Positions 32,605 through 43,516 of a stretch of DNA of 64,000 bases are shown here, in pieces. Every line of letters starts with the position of its first letter. The first letter of the stretch is position 1. The notes beneath the pieces were generated by a model. That model was given only the letters and a program-made list of their open reading frames with translations, did not search any database and was not told the DNA's origin. This stretch comes from Neocallimastix lanati (nom. inval.) (taxonomy: Eukaryota > Neocallimastigomycota > Neocallimastigomycetes > Neocallimastigales > Neocallimastigaceae), in contig JACVTC010000076.1 in NCBI GenBank assembly GCA_016946835.1, forward strand, positions 541,001-605,000, read 5' to 3'. Made by a program: the position numbers and the translations under genes.

Positions 32605-35175
32605 ATAATAATAATAATAATAAATAAATAAAATTAAAATTTTTTACCTTCATGATTAATTTATTCTCATATCAAAATATACTAAATTTTTATTTGCTAT
32701 AATAAAAGAATATATATAAAATAACAACATTTAACAATTCAAATAAAGATTCTTCTTTAATATTCTTCTTTTATAGTATATAATTACAACTTGTTATGTT
32801 CAAATTTTATTGTAAAGACAGTACAAAATATTTTTAAACTTTTTAAATAATAACTAATAATTAAATTTTTCCTTCTATAAATAATTTAACTAATATATAT
32901 ATATAAAATGAAATAAATTTTAATATAATTAAAAATAAATTGTAATATAATTATTAATTTTTATTTTTTTTTTTTTTTTTAGACTTAGCAACAATGAGAA
33001 CCGAGGTCAAAATGGCATTCAAACTCATCCACCTTATATTATAAAATACTTTTTTATGAGTAAAAAACATACCATACTATTTCGATCTCTCTTTTGGCAA
33101 AATTAAAATATCAAGTTCTCACCAATCCCACAACTGTGTGTCCGGAATTCCCATCAGTGATATCTTGAACCTTCGTCGAAGAGAGGATTAACTATTAATT
33201 AATCCTCTCACAGAATCAAGTGTTTTAACTGCACTTAGATTATCCGAAGAATAATCAATATATAGAGCATTATGACAAAAAAGAAAAATAAAATAACATA
33301 TTTTTTTATTTTTTATTTTTTATTTTTTTTTTTTTTTTTTTTTTTTATTATTTTTTATTCATATTCTTATTGAACTTTATAATATTCTTATACATTATAC
33401 CATTTAATAATTATTATCTTTAATTATTTAGACTTTTACTTTAAATTAAAAAAATTTTCTTTGTATTTCTTTTAATTTTCTTATTTATTTATTATTTGAA
33501 AAGTTATTTGTTAACTTGAATAACTATTTATTTATTTAAAAGTAATACTTTTTTTTCTTTCTTAAACTTTTTCTTTTTTTTTTTTATTTTTATTTTAATG
33601 TAATCAAATTTTTATTTTAATAATAATAATTTATCTATAAATAATTTATTACTATTTTACTTTTAGAATAAAATCTTTTTCGATTTATTCTATATGTTTT
33701 AACTTTTAAAATAAATTGCTTTATTTATTCTAATTATTTATTATTAAAACTAACCTGAGATAAAAAAATATTTTAGGATATATATTATTATCTTATGATA
33801 ATAATTTTATTCTCTTATTTTAAATAACAATTTATATTTATTCCTGTAGTATTTATAAATTACTATTTTTTCTTACTTTATTATTAAATACTTTATTTTT
33901 ATATTTATTTAAAACTTGTTCATCAAGTTTACCTTTAAATATTTATTTCTTTTTTTCTTCTTATATCTTTATAATAATTTAATTTTATTCTTATATTATT
34001 TATAAATTATAATATACTTTTATTATAAATTATCTTTAAAATTCTTATTATTTTGATATCACTTAATAATTATACATAGTATATTTATTATACTATTTTT
34101 CTAATTATTAATTATTAATACTTTTCTATTACTCTTTAAGAAAATAGCAACCTAAATTATTATTTCATTATAATAATTAAAAAATTACCTTTTTTTCATA
34201 CATTATTATAATTAATTCTAATAATATAATTATTAATCCTTACTTTTTATTATCAATACCTTTTTAAGATTCTAAAGATATTGAAATTCCTCATGGGATT
34301 TCATTATATAAATTTTAGTACTGTTTTCTTCAAAATAGTTTTTTACCTTCTATAGTGTTTATAGCTTTTAATAATTAATATAAATATATAATTGATGAAT
34401 GTGATATATATTTTATATGTATTTCTCATAATTTTATAATATTTTTAATAATTTTTTTATGTTATAATTATAATATTAAATAGATGTATCTTAAAATTAT
34501 AAACTTGTAAAATAGTTATAAAATTAATAAAATAGAAAAAAAAAGGATTTAAAACCAAATACCCTAAATCTAAAAAATGAAAAATATTTTCTAATAAAGG
34601 CATACTCTAAATCATATGTGTCTAATTATTATTGTTTTTAAATAAGTGTTTATTAAATTCATATTTATAACAGGTTAATAGCCTCAGTCTCTTCCTATTA
34701 AAACAGAATAAAAAGCTAAATATATTATTATATATAAAAAAAATAAATTAAGTATAATATAAATAATACAATATTAATATTAATTATGATACTAATTGTT
34801 ATTTTTTTTAATCAAATGATTATATACTTAAATAATATATAAAAAATAAAAAAAAAATAAAAATAAAAATAACTATATCCATATATAAATTTATATAACT
34901 CAGTTATTAATTTAAAGATGAAAATATATGTATTAAATGTTATTTTAATTCAAGCTGAAATTAAAATAAAAAAAAATATTAAAAGAATCAAAAATGGAAG
35001 CTAAGAGTGGATACAAAAGTGTTTGTTACGTATTATAAGCTAAATACAAAATTAAAATTGTCAGCTGCTAAAAATAAATTTAAAAAAAAAATTAATGATT
35101 TCATAATTATTTTAATTCAATTAAATATATAACTAATTATCTTTAGTTAGACTTATTGTATTTTCAATATAAAAT
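31673..35175. other. Long AT-rich gene desert
   Basis: 3.5 kb without a credible gene. Contents: (AATA) and A runs (31975-31992; 32561-32602), imperfect tandem TTTTATTAATTAAATTTTTT (32125-32260), a structured island 32982-33280 (separate entry), very AT-rich sequence to 34500, and 34606-34670 (GTGTCTAATTATT...AAATAAGTGTTTATTAA), which recurs at 38064-38125. ATGGAAGCTAAGAGTGGATAC at 34994 opens a frame of only 14 codons. Confidence 0.5.
32959..33290 (-). other. Structured, balanced-composition island with minus-strand poly-A
   Basis: About 300 bases of near-normal composition in an AT desert. Contains a perfect 11-bp hairpin GAGAGGATTAA-(7)-TTAATCCTCTC (33181-33209), CACAACTGTGTG (33129-33140) and CTTCGTCGAAG. 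On the minus strand it ends in an ~18-20-nt A run (32965-32984), as a retroposed RNA would. No ORF, and I could not match it to U1-U6, U3, SRP, 5S or tRNA from memory. Could be a retroposed non-coding RNA, a SINE or a live structured RNA gene. Confidence 0.35.
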
Positions 35176-35462
35176 AAATAATAGAATATTAATATAAAGT
35201 ACAGATTGAATAAAATAAAATAAAATAAAATATATAGTAGAATATTAATATAAAGTACAGATTGAATAAAATAAAATAAAATAAATAGTAGAATATTAAT
35301 ATAAAGTACAGATTGAATAAAATAAAATACAATAAAATAAATAATAGAATATGAATATAAAGTACAGATTGAATAAAATAAAATACAATAAAATAAATAA
35401 TAGAATATGAATATAAAGTACAGATGGAATAAAATAAAATACAATAAAATAAAATAAATAGT
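35176..35462. repeat. Satellite array with AAAGTACAGATTGAATAAAAT, ~6 copies
   Basis: Unit of 50-61 bp: AATAGTAGAATATTAATATA + AAGTACAGATTGAATAAAAT + AAAATAAAAT, with length variants. The same core occurs at 14585-14712 and 52598. Minus-strand open frames across it (Phe/Ile/Leu/Tyr/Cys) are by-products. Confidence 0.9.
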
Positions 35463-35953
35463 AGTATATTAAAAACTATACATTTACCACCAAATAAATA
35501 AATCAAATAATATATCTAAAATAAAAGTATAACCAAGAAGTAAGTAACAATGAAAATAATAATCATATATATAACCCATAACACAAATAATAGATAATCA
35601 ATTTAAATTATTCTAATAATTTTATTATTAGAATAATTTAAATTCTCAAGTAGTTAAACTACTTTTAAATAATTTTAATAATTTAAATCAGTGTATGTTA
35701 TCAGCATATTTTGACTAAAAAAAATAATAAGTACTACCAAATTATAAAATTAAATGTTAATATTGATTTTAATAAAAATAATAATAAATATTTTTAAAAC
35801 TAAGGATAAATATGATATTAAGATAAATCATTAATTTATAAGCATATAAGAAAAAATAAAATATTTTATTAAAGTAAATTTTTTTTTTTTTTTTGTAAAT
35901 TGTTTATATATATATATCTGTAATATTTTTAATATATTTTCATTAATATTGTT
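35463..35953. other. Spacer and former C-terminal tail of next gene
   Basis: Mixed AT-rich sequence with an imperfect inverted repeat AATTATTCTAATAATTTTATTATTAGAATAATT (35608-35640). From ~35895 the minus strand outside the gene's frame retains the ankyrin-family tail (NIKQY...KNITDIY). No gene. Confidence 0.5.
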
Positions 35954-37222
35954 TTATATTATAATTTCTATAATATAATGCTGTTTTACCATATTTATTT
36001 TTTTTTTATTTATATTTGCTCCATTTTCTATTAAATATTTTACTAAATTTTCATTTTTATATTTACATACAATAAATAATGGTGTTTCACCATCTTTATT
36101 TTCTTTATTTATATCTGCTTCATGTTCCACCAAGTATTCTACTAAATCTTTATTATCACTTTTACATGCAATAAATAATACTGTTTTACCTATCCAATTT
36201 TCTTTATTTATATTTGCTCCATGTTCCACCAAGTATTCAACTAAATCTTTATTTCCACTTCTACATGCACTAAATAATGATGTTTCATTATTATTATTTT
36301 CTTTATTTATATTTGCTCCATGTTCCATAAAATATTCTACTAAATCTTTATTTCCACTTTCACATGCATAAAATAATGGTGTTGAACCATATTTATTTAT
36401 TTTATTTATATCTGCTTCATGTTCCATAAAATATTCTACTAAATTTTTGTTTCCACTTTTACATGCATAAAATAATGGTGTTGAACCACATTTATTAACT
36501 TTATTTATATCTGCTCCTTTTTCCACCAAGTATTCAACTAAATCTTTATTTCCACTTTTACATGCATCAAATAATGGAGTTATACCTGTCAATTTGTCTA
36601 CTTTATTTATATCCAATCCATGTTCTATTAAGTATTCTACTATATTTTTGTTTCCATTAGAGCATGCTATAAATAATGGTGTTTGACCAAATATATTTTC
36701 TTTATTTATATCTGCACCTTGTTCCACCAAGTATTCTACTAAATCTTTACTTCCACTTTGGCATACATAAAATAATATTGTTTCTCTAATCATATTTTCT
36801 TTATTTATATCTACTCCATGCTCTACTAAATAATTTATTAAATTTTTATTCATATTTTTAGTTTTAAAATAATTCCAATAACAAATATTATTATAAAAAT
36901 TATCTACTTTTTCATATTCTATCATTATTTTATATTTATCTTTAGAGATTTCTTGATTTAAATTCTTAGTGGAAGTAAAAGCTTTATTTTTATATAGAAA
37001 AAGTAGCCATTTAATAAAATCATTATCATAAAACTTTAAATTATCAAAAATAATTTTTAATAACTCCATTTCATTATTTTTAATTAATAATTTTATTAAA
37101 GAAGAAGGTATACATAAATCATGGTAATTATCATTTATTAGACTTCTTAATATTTCTGGCTTAAGTTGGTTTTCATTATATTTTTCTAATAATATATCTT
37201 TCTTATTTACACTGTTAGTCAT
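35954..37222 (-). CDS. Ankyrin-repeat protein (422 aa)
   Basis: Intact frame from ATG at 37222 (MTNSVNKKDILLEKYNENQL). N-terminal domain through residue ~140; its end (YEKVDNFYNNICYWNYFKTK) is nearly identical to the 38825-40987 protein, so the two are close relatives. About eight ankyrin repeats (two GSTPLFYACxSGNK...FMEH repeats adjacent and very alike). The terminus (KKKINMVKQHYIIEIII) arises from a frame slip in an A run, after which the ancestral tail (GKTALYYRNYNIKQY) is out of frame. Ankyrin fold, partner unknown. Confidence 0.87.
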   Translation of the reverse strand: MTNSVNKKDILLEKYNENQLKPEILRSLINDNYHDLCIPSSLIKLLIKNNEMELLKIIFDNLKFYDNDFIKWLLFLYKNKAFTSTKNLNQEISKDKYKIMIEYEKVDNFYNNICYWNYFKTKNMNKNLINYLVEHGVDINKENMIRETILFYVCQSGSKDLVEYLVEQGADINKENIFGQTPLFIACSNGNKNIVEYLIEHGLDINKVDKLTGITPLFDACKSGNKDLVEYLVEKGADINKVNKCGSTPLFYACKSGNKNLVEYFMEHEADINKINKYGSTPLFYACESGNKDLVEYFMEHGANINKENNNNETSLFSACRSGNKDLVEYLVEHGANINKENWIGKTVLFIACKSDNKDLVEYLVEHEADINKENKDGETPLFIVCKYKNENLVKYLIENGANINKKKINMVKQHYIIEIII

Positions 37223-37405
37223 ATTTTTTTATCAATTATCTTTTTGTTATTATTTTTATTTTCTTAATAAATAAAAATATATATAAATAATTATAAGTAT
37301 TCTTTAAATATTTTAATTAATTATATATATATAAATAAAATTAAAAATAAAACCAAAAATACGATAAAAAATAAAAGGAAAAATAAATAAAAAAAGAAAA
37401 AAAAA

Positions 37406-37435
37406 GTTTTCTTTAAATAGATGATAATTAAATTT
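37406..37435 (-). promoter_or_regulatory. Conserved upstream module of the 422-aa gene
   Basis: Plus strand TTTTCTTTAAATAGATGATAATTAAATTT, ~190 bases upstream of the ATG; minus-strand core ATCTATTTAAAGA. Confidence 0.4.
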
Positions 37436-38690
37436 AAAAAATAAAAAAAAAATTTTTTATGAAATTAATTAAAAATTTAATTAAATATTTTGGACATTAA
37501 AAATAAAAAAAAATTTTTTTAAATATTATATATTATATATTTAATCTAACTATAATAACCAATTTTTATATAATATAATAACTTATTATATTATATAATA
37601 TTTATAATATTATTTTTTTTTTTTATATTTATAATTTTTCTTTTTTGATTATTTCATTATAAAAACTAAAAATTATCAAAAAATATTAATAATTAAAATT
37701 AAAATTAAAATTTAAATAAAAAAATTCAGTTTACAAATTGAAAGAAAAAAGACTTTTTAAATATCTAATTTATCTCTCTTTCTCTCTTTTTATATCTAAT
37801 TATTAAAATTTCATATTTAAAAAAAAAAAAATAAAGTAGTAATAATTGTCAAAAATAACAAATTATTAAAATAATTATTAAATCATTCTTAATATTGTAA
37901 TAACCTGTAAATTATATTTATAACATTCTAAAAAGTATAAAACTAAGTATTTATGTTAACTTTGAAAAAAAAAAAAAAAAAAAAATACTCTTGATCTTAT
38001 AATAAAATACCTCTTACAAAGACATAATTTTAAAGCACAAATAAATATTTATTTTGTAAATTCATGTGTCTAATTATTGATATTTTTAAATAAGTGTTTA
38101 TTAACTCATATTTTTGAAAATAATAATAAATTTAATTCAATTTTAATAGTAAAATAAAACTAAAAATAAAACATTTTTAATATTTATTTTTTTTTTTTTT
38201 TTTTTATTTAATATTTTTTATTTATTTTATTTATTTATTTTATTTATATGTTTATTTTTTTAAAATATTTTAAGCCACATTTTGCGAAATGCTCAATTGC
38301 GAAACTGCACACCTCCCGTATTAAATATGCTTCAATAAGCTATTTAATATGTTTATAATAAATATGACACTTTTTTCACATGTTTCACATATTCTAACAA
38401 TAATAAATATATTATATATGTAGTATTTATTATATTATATTATAGAAATTTATTATAGAAATTTAAACAAGTAAAAATTTAAAATAAAAAAGAAAATAAA
38501 AATAAAATAAATTAAAATAGTATATTATTTATATATATGCATTGTTAGATCAAGTTAATGATGAAGTAGGATTTAATCGTCAAATAAATAAAAAAATTAA
38601 TCTGATAAATTATTTTCTTTAGTTATATATAATAAATTAAGTAAACCTTTTTTTTTTTTTTTTTTTTTTTTTTCTAGTTAATTATTTTTA
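37436..38690. other. Spacer with flank module and dispersed repeats
   Basis: TC-rich flank module 37720-37815 (TTTACAAATTGAAAG, TCTCTCTTTCTCTC, ATTATTAAAA). 38064-38125 repeats 34606-34670. 38271-38330 is a GCGAAATGC-family copy (GCCACATTTTGCGAAATGCT, CACCTCCCGTATTAAAT). T run 38649-38673, then the out-of-frame tail of the next gene. No gene. Confidence 0.55.
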
Positions 38691-38744
38691 TTTATTTCTG
38701 TAATATTTATAATATATTTTTAATAAATATTGTTTTATATCATT

Positions 38745-38831
38745 CACACGCTCATAAACCGCTTATATTCGCAGCATTTATAAATTCGCCAATATTGTAT
38801 TAGTGCTATAACATGCAGCTACATTCATTGC
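38745..38831. mobile_element. 87-bp insertion with 8-bp target duplication
   Basis: ATATCATT at 38737-38744 is repeated exactly at 38832-38839. Related array genes have a single ATATCATT at this point (e.g. 22938-22945, followed by ATTTCTATGATATAATGC). The inserted 87 bp (CACACGCTCATAAACC ... TACATTCATTGC) is richer in GC than its surroundings and shows no clear terminal inverted repeat. An 8-bp duplication is typical of hAT-type DNA transposons, so it may be a short non-autonomous element. Confidence 0.65.
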
Positions 38832-40987
38832 ATATCATTATTTCCATAATATAATGCTGTTTTACCATCTTTATTTACTTTATTTATATCTGCTCCATGT
38901 TCCATCAAGAATTCTACTAAATCTTGATTTCCACTTTCACATGCTCCAAATAATACTGTTTCACCTGTCCATCTATTTTCTTTATTTATATTGGCTCCAC
39001 GTTCTACTAAGTATTCTACTAAATCTTTACTTCCACTTCTGCATGAATTAAGTAATGATGTTGAACCATAATAATTTTCCTTATTTATATCTAATCCATG
39101 TTCTACTAAGTATTCTACTAAGTCTTTATTTCCACTTTTACATGCTTCAAATAATACTGTTTCACCATACCTATTTTCTTTATTTATATCTGCTCCATAT
39201 TCTATTAAGTATTCTACTAAATCTTTATTTCCATTTAAACATGCATTAAATAATACAGTTTCACCTCCAACATTTTCTTTATTTATATCTGCTCCATGTT
39301 CTACCAGGTATTCAACCAAATCTTTATTATCACTTTCACATGCAATAAATAATACAGTTTCACCTCCAACATTTTCTTTATTTATATCTGCTCCATGTTC
39401 CACCAGGTATTCAACCAAATCTTTATTATCACTTTTACATGCAATAAATAATTTAGTTTCACCTCCAACATTTTCTTTATTTATATCTGCTCCATGTTCT
39501 ACCAAGTATTCTACTAAATCTTTATTTCCATTTTTACATGCTTTAAATAATACAGTTTCACCTCCAACATTTTCTTTATTTATATCTGCTCCATGTTCTA
39601 CCAAGTATTCTACTAAATCTTTATTTCCATTTTTACATGCTCTAAATAATGGTGTTTCACCATTTTTATTAAATTTATTTATATATGCTCCATGTTCTAC
39701 CAAGTATTCAACTATATCTTTACTCCCACTTTTACATGCTCTAAATAATACTGTTTCACCATTCCTACTTTCTTTATTTATATCTGCTCCATGTTCTACT
39801 AAGTATTCTACTAAGTCTTTATTTCCACTTTTACATGCTTCAAATAATACTGTTTTACCATTCCAATTTTCTTTATTTATATCCGCTCCATATTCCACCA
39901 AGTATTCTACTAAATTTTCATTTCTACTTCCACATGCAATAAATAATACTGTTTCACCATTCCTACTTTCTTTATTTATATTTGCTCCATGTTCCACCAA
40001 GTATTCTACTAAATTTTCATTTCTACTTTTACATGCAATAAATAATACTGTTTCACCATTCCTACTTTCTTTATTTATATTTGCTCCATGTTCCACCAAG
40101 TATTCTACTAAATTTTCATTTCTACAATTACATGCAATAAATAATACTGTATTACCATTTTCATCTTCTTTATTTATATTTGTTTCATGTTCTACTAAGT
40201 ATTCTACTAAATCTTTATTTCCACTTAAACATGCATCAAATAATGGTGTTTGACCATACTTACTTTCTTTATTTATATCTGCTCCATATTCTATTAAGTA
40301 TTCTACTAAATCTTTATTTCCATTTAAACATGCATTAAATAATGGTGTTTCATCATTCAGATTTTCTTTATTTAAATATGCTCCAAGTTCTATTAAGTAT
40401 TCTACCAAATCTTTATTTCCACTATCGCATGCTCTAAATAATGGTGTTTCACCATATTCACTTTCTTTATTTATATCTGCTCCATATTTTATCAAGTATT
40501 CAACTAAATCTTTATTTCCACTTTCACATGCTTTAAATAATACTGTTTCGCCGTTCAGATCTTCTTTATTTATATCTATTCCATGTTCTACTAAATAATT
40601 TATTAAATTTTTATTCATATTTTTAGTTTTAAAATAATTCCAATAACAAATACTATTATAAAAATTATCTACTTTTTCATATTCTATCATTATTTTATAT
40701 TTATCTTTAGAGATTTCTTGATTTATATTCTTAGTGGAAGTAAAAGCTTTATTTTTATATAGAAAAAGTAACCATTTGATAAAACCGTTATCATAAAATT
40801 TTAAATTATCAAAAACAATTTTTAATATCTCCATTTCATTCTCTTTAATTAATAATTTTATTAAGGAAGAAGATATATATAAATCATTATGATTATTGTT
40901 TATTAAACTTTCTAATACTTCAGATGTAAGTTTTTTTTTATTATATATTTCCAATAATATATCTTTCCTATTTATACTGTTATTCAT
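38825..40987 (-). CDS. Ankyrin-repeat protein (720 aa), end altered by insertion
   Basis: Intact frame from ATG at 40987 (MNNSINRKDILLEIYNKKKL). N-terminal domain ends YEKVDNFYNSICYWNYFKTK, nearly identical to 35954-37222. About 17 ankyrin repeats follow; four consecutive ones carry KENVGGET and three KESRNGETVLFIAC, showing recent whole-repeat duplications. The C-terminal GKTALYYGNNDMQ stops at a TGA lying partly in the 87-bp insertion; beyond that the ancestral tail can still be read (QYLLK-type, then ITEINKNN near 38690). The protein is therefore complete except for its conserved tail. Binding partner unknown. Confidence 0.88.
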   Translation of the reverse strand: MNNSINRKDILLEIYNKKKLTSEVLESLINNNHNDLYISSSLIKLLIKENEMEILKIVFDNLKFYDNGFIKWLLFLYKNKAFTSTKNINQEISKDKYKIMIEYEKVDNFYNSICYWNYFKTKNMNKNLINYLVEHGIDINKEDLNGETVLFKACESGNKDLVEYLIKYGADINKESEYGETPLFRACDSGNKDLVEYLIELGAYLNKENLNDETPLFNACLNGNKDLVEYLIEYGADINKESKYGQTPLFDACLSGNKDLVEYLVEHETNINKEDENGNTVLFIACNCRNENLVEYLVEHGANINKESRNGETVLFIACKSRNENLVEYLVEHGANINKESRNGETVLFIACGSRNENLVEYLVEYGADINKENWNGKTVLFEACKSGNKDLVEYLVEHGADINKESRNGETVLFRACKSGSKDIVEYLVEHGAYINKFNKNGETPLFRACKNGNKDLVEYLVEHGADINKENVGGETVLFKACKNGNKDLVEYLVEHGADINKENVGGETKLFIACKSDNKDLVEYLVEHGADINKENVGGETVLFIACESDNKDLVEYLVEHGADINKENVGGETVLFNACLNGNKDLVEYLIEYGADINKENRYGETVLFEACKSGNKDLVEYLVEHGLDINKENYYGSTSLLNSCRSGSKDLVEYLVERGANINKENRWTGETVLFGACESGNQDLVEFLMEHGADINKVNKDGKTALYYGNNDMQ

Positions 40988-41217
40988 ATTTTTTTTTTTG
41001 ATTTGCTAATATGTTTTTTTTTTTTATCTGTTTTATTACTATCTTTTCAATAATAAATTTTTATTTTCTTAATAAATAACAATATGTATAAATAATAATT
41101 GATGTAGATATTATTTAAATATTTTAATTGTATATATATATATTTATTATTAATAAATTTAAAAATAAATTTAAAAATAAAATTAAAAAAAAGTTAAAAA
41201 AAAAAAAAAAAAAAAAA

Positions 41218-41245
41218 GTATTTTTATATAGACGATAATTAAATT
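41218..41245 (-). promoter_or_regulatory. Conserved upstream module of the 720-aa gene
   Basis: Plus strand GTATTTTTATATAGACGATAATTAAAT, ~235 bases upstream of the ATG; minus-strand core CGTCTATATAAAAA, almost the same as at 2951. Confidence 0.45.
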
Positions 41246-41374
41246 AAATTAATAAAAAAATGGAATTAAAATTTTTTTAATAAATTTAACATCCAATTAA
41301 ATTTCAAATTAAATTAATTTCTTTAAATATAAAAAAAATTTTTTTTTTTTTAAATTTAAATAAATTTTAAATTT

Positions 41375-41584
41375 AAATTTGGGTCACGTCACATCACATC
41401 AGGTATAATGCATCCAACTTAAGTATAATAAACATCTAATAGCATGTCTGTATAAATTTTCAAGTAAATTTCCTTTTTCGCAATTCTTCGTTTGTTATAG
41501 GCACCATATTTGAACATGGAGTGTATATATCTATATTAAATCTTTTTTAAAATGTCCATAACGTATTTTTCTAGATTTAATAAT

Positions 41585-41620
<36 letters not shown>

Positions 41621-41830
41621 AAGCCTATCATATAATCTGTCTTTCCTATATCAGTAATATTAAATTTTACCAATTAGGTATTCTTTAGCTTTAATTATTT
41701 CATTTTTAATACCTGTTATGAGAATATTATCTTCATATAAACAGCCAACAAGTAAATCACTTTAACCTTTCTCTATTCTTCTTTACATAAATACACGGTT
41801 CACTCCATTATCTATTTTTTATATCTATTT
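41375..41830 (-). mobile_element. Ty1/copia reverse-transcriptase relic
   Basis: Minus-strand codons in three frames give, in copia order: SEPCIYVKKN (~41810), VGCLYEDNILITGIKNEI (RT active-site region where YVDD is expected; here YEDN), FNITDIGKTDYMIGFKF (~41650), YTPCSNMVPITNEELRK (~41510) and AIRCLLYLS (~41415). The catalytic motif is changed and frames are broken, so it is dead. A T run (41590-41613) splits it. Unconnected to the plus-strand gag relic that follows. Confidence 0.8.
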
Positions 41831-42292
41831 TTATATAATAAATATTATATCATTCATAATATTATTTTTTATATTTATATTTTTTATTTTTTGACTATTT
41901 TATTATAAAATTAAAAATATCAATAATATTAATAGTTAAAATATATTTAATTCCAATAAATTAATTTAAAAGTTTCTAGAAAATTAATATTTTTAGTTTA
42001 AGATTTATTTAATAATTTAATTAATACTATTATTTTATTACAACTTTTATTATAATTTTAAATATATTAATATATCTATGTAGATGTTTAGAATCTAAAG
42101 TTAATTTAGAAATTTAGTAATTTTAATATAATTAGAATATATAAGATTAACGACACTTGAATACTTAAATGTTTCTTATATAATTTAATAATTAGAAATT
42201 AGAAATTAGTAATTAGTAATTATTATATAATAGTATATTAAATGTATAATATATTAAATATATTATTAGTAATATATAAATATATTAATAAA
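41831..42292. other. AT-rich spacer, possible 5' end of the next copia relic
   Basis: No gene. The sequence leading to 42293 would hold the LTR and leader of the plus-strand gag relic, but no TG...CA pair or tRNA-Lys-type PBS is convincing (ATAAGATTAACGACAC at 42146 is too different). Confidence 0.4.
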
Positions 42293-42410
42293 ATGACCGG
42301 AACGACTGAAATAACTTTAAATAAAATGAAATATAACCTGACTCAAGACAACTATGATGAATGGTACGAGGAATTCATCTCATATCTAAGGCGCTAAATT
42401 AAGTAAGATG

Positions 42411-42476
<66 letters not shown>

Positions 42477-42840
42477 GATGATATCATAAAAGAAACAAAG
42501 AATGAATATACCATGAAAGATAACATGGAAAGGAGTTACTTTATCTGAAGAATGTGAAAAAAGAATTAAAGAACTTAAAATAAACAATTTTAAAGTTTTA
42601 AGCTTTTAAGAAAATTAGTGGATACAAAGATAAAATCCTTTATCAGAAAAAAAAAAAAGGGGGAAGAAAAGAATTCCACATTACTTAAAAATATTAAAAG
42701 TACTCAAGAACAAAATGTAATGAAAAAGAAGAAAATCAATGAAGTACTAAAGTTTCTTCAGAAGATTAGAAAACATGAAGTCTAAAAGAGATAAAGAAAT
42801 CTTGGATTACTTAGAGAAATTTTTATTCATATAAATAAAA
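42293..42840 (+). mobile_element. Ty1/copia gag relic
   Basis: ATG at 42293 opens MTGTTEITLNKMKYNLTQDNY then DEWYEEFISYLRR, the typical copia gag start (L-T/x-x-N-Y-x-x-W), and stops at 42395. After a 42-nt A run and (AT)n the reading resumes in other frames: IIKETKNEYTMKDNMERSYF (~42485), EECEKRIKELKINNFKVLS (~42549). Lys-rich pieces follow to ~42840. No CCHC knuckle is visible. Orientation is opposite to the neighbouring RT relic. Confidence 0.65.
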
Positions 42841-43458
42841 ATAATTTAGGCAAAAATATTAAAAAAAAAAATGTATAATTATAAATTATCAAATAAATGA
42901 TATTAATTAATGATAAATACTTGCAAGAAAGTTTTAATATATGTATTTATACATTTACATTTTATTTTATATATATATAATTTATAAATTATATTTTATT
43001 TTTTTCTTTATTTTAATCTAATGTTTACATTAATATACTTATGATTACTTTTAATGATTACTTTTAATGATTACTTTTAAAATATAAAACACACACACAA
43101 AAAAAAAAAAATAAAATAAAATAAAATAAAATAGATAAAAAAAAATTGAAAATACAATTATTAATTAAAAGTTTTTTTTTTTTTTTAATATTATATAAAA
43201 TATTATATAAACATTAAAATACAAAAATATGAAATAATTTTTTTAATTAACATTATAATTGATTCTATTTGATTTATGAATTCATGATTATTTAAATACA
43301 TATTTTTCGAGTATTTAAATCTTTATAAAATATATTAAAAAAAAATTTTTTTTCTTTTGAAAACATAATAAGAATGAAAAGCAAAAATTATATTTAATTA
43401 TTCTAATCAAAATTGATTTATATCTGATAAATTGTTTAAAAAAAAATTTTTTTTTAAT
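42841..43458. other. AT-rich spacer, no gene
   Basis: Short tandem TGATTACTTTTAA (x3, 43043-43080), (AC) and A runs near 43090-43110, (AAAAT)n 43112-43135. Nothing else recognised. Confidence 0.5.
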
Positions 43459-43485
43459 ACAAATTTCTATTTTAAATGTAGATAG

Positions 43486-43516
<31 letters not shown>

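Noticed and set aside
32959-33290. Known spliceosomal or nucleolar RNA gene
   Set aside because: No match to the hallmark boxes of U1-U6, U3 or SRP that I could recall; kept only as an unassigned candidate.
35133-35506. Two overlapping minus-strand frames of ~105 codons
   Set aside because: Readings of the AAAGTACAGATTGAATAAAAT satellite; repetitive Phe/Ile/Leu/Tyr only.
42146-42162. tRNA-type primer-binding site before the gag relic
   Set aside because: GATTAACGACAC differs from the tRNA-Lys(CUU)-like site at key anticodon-loop positions and no LTR end adjoins it.
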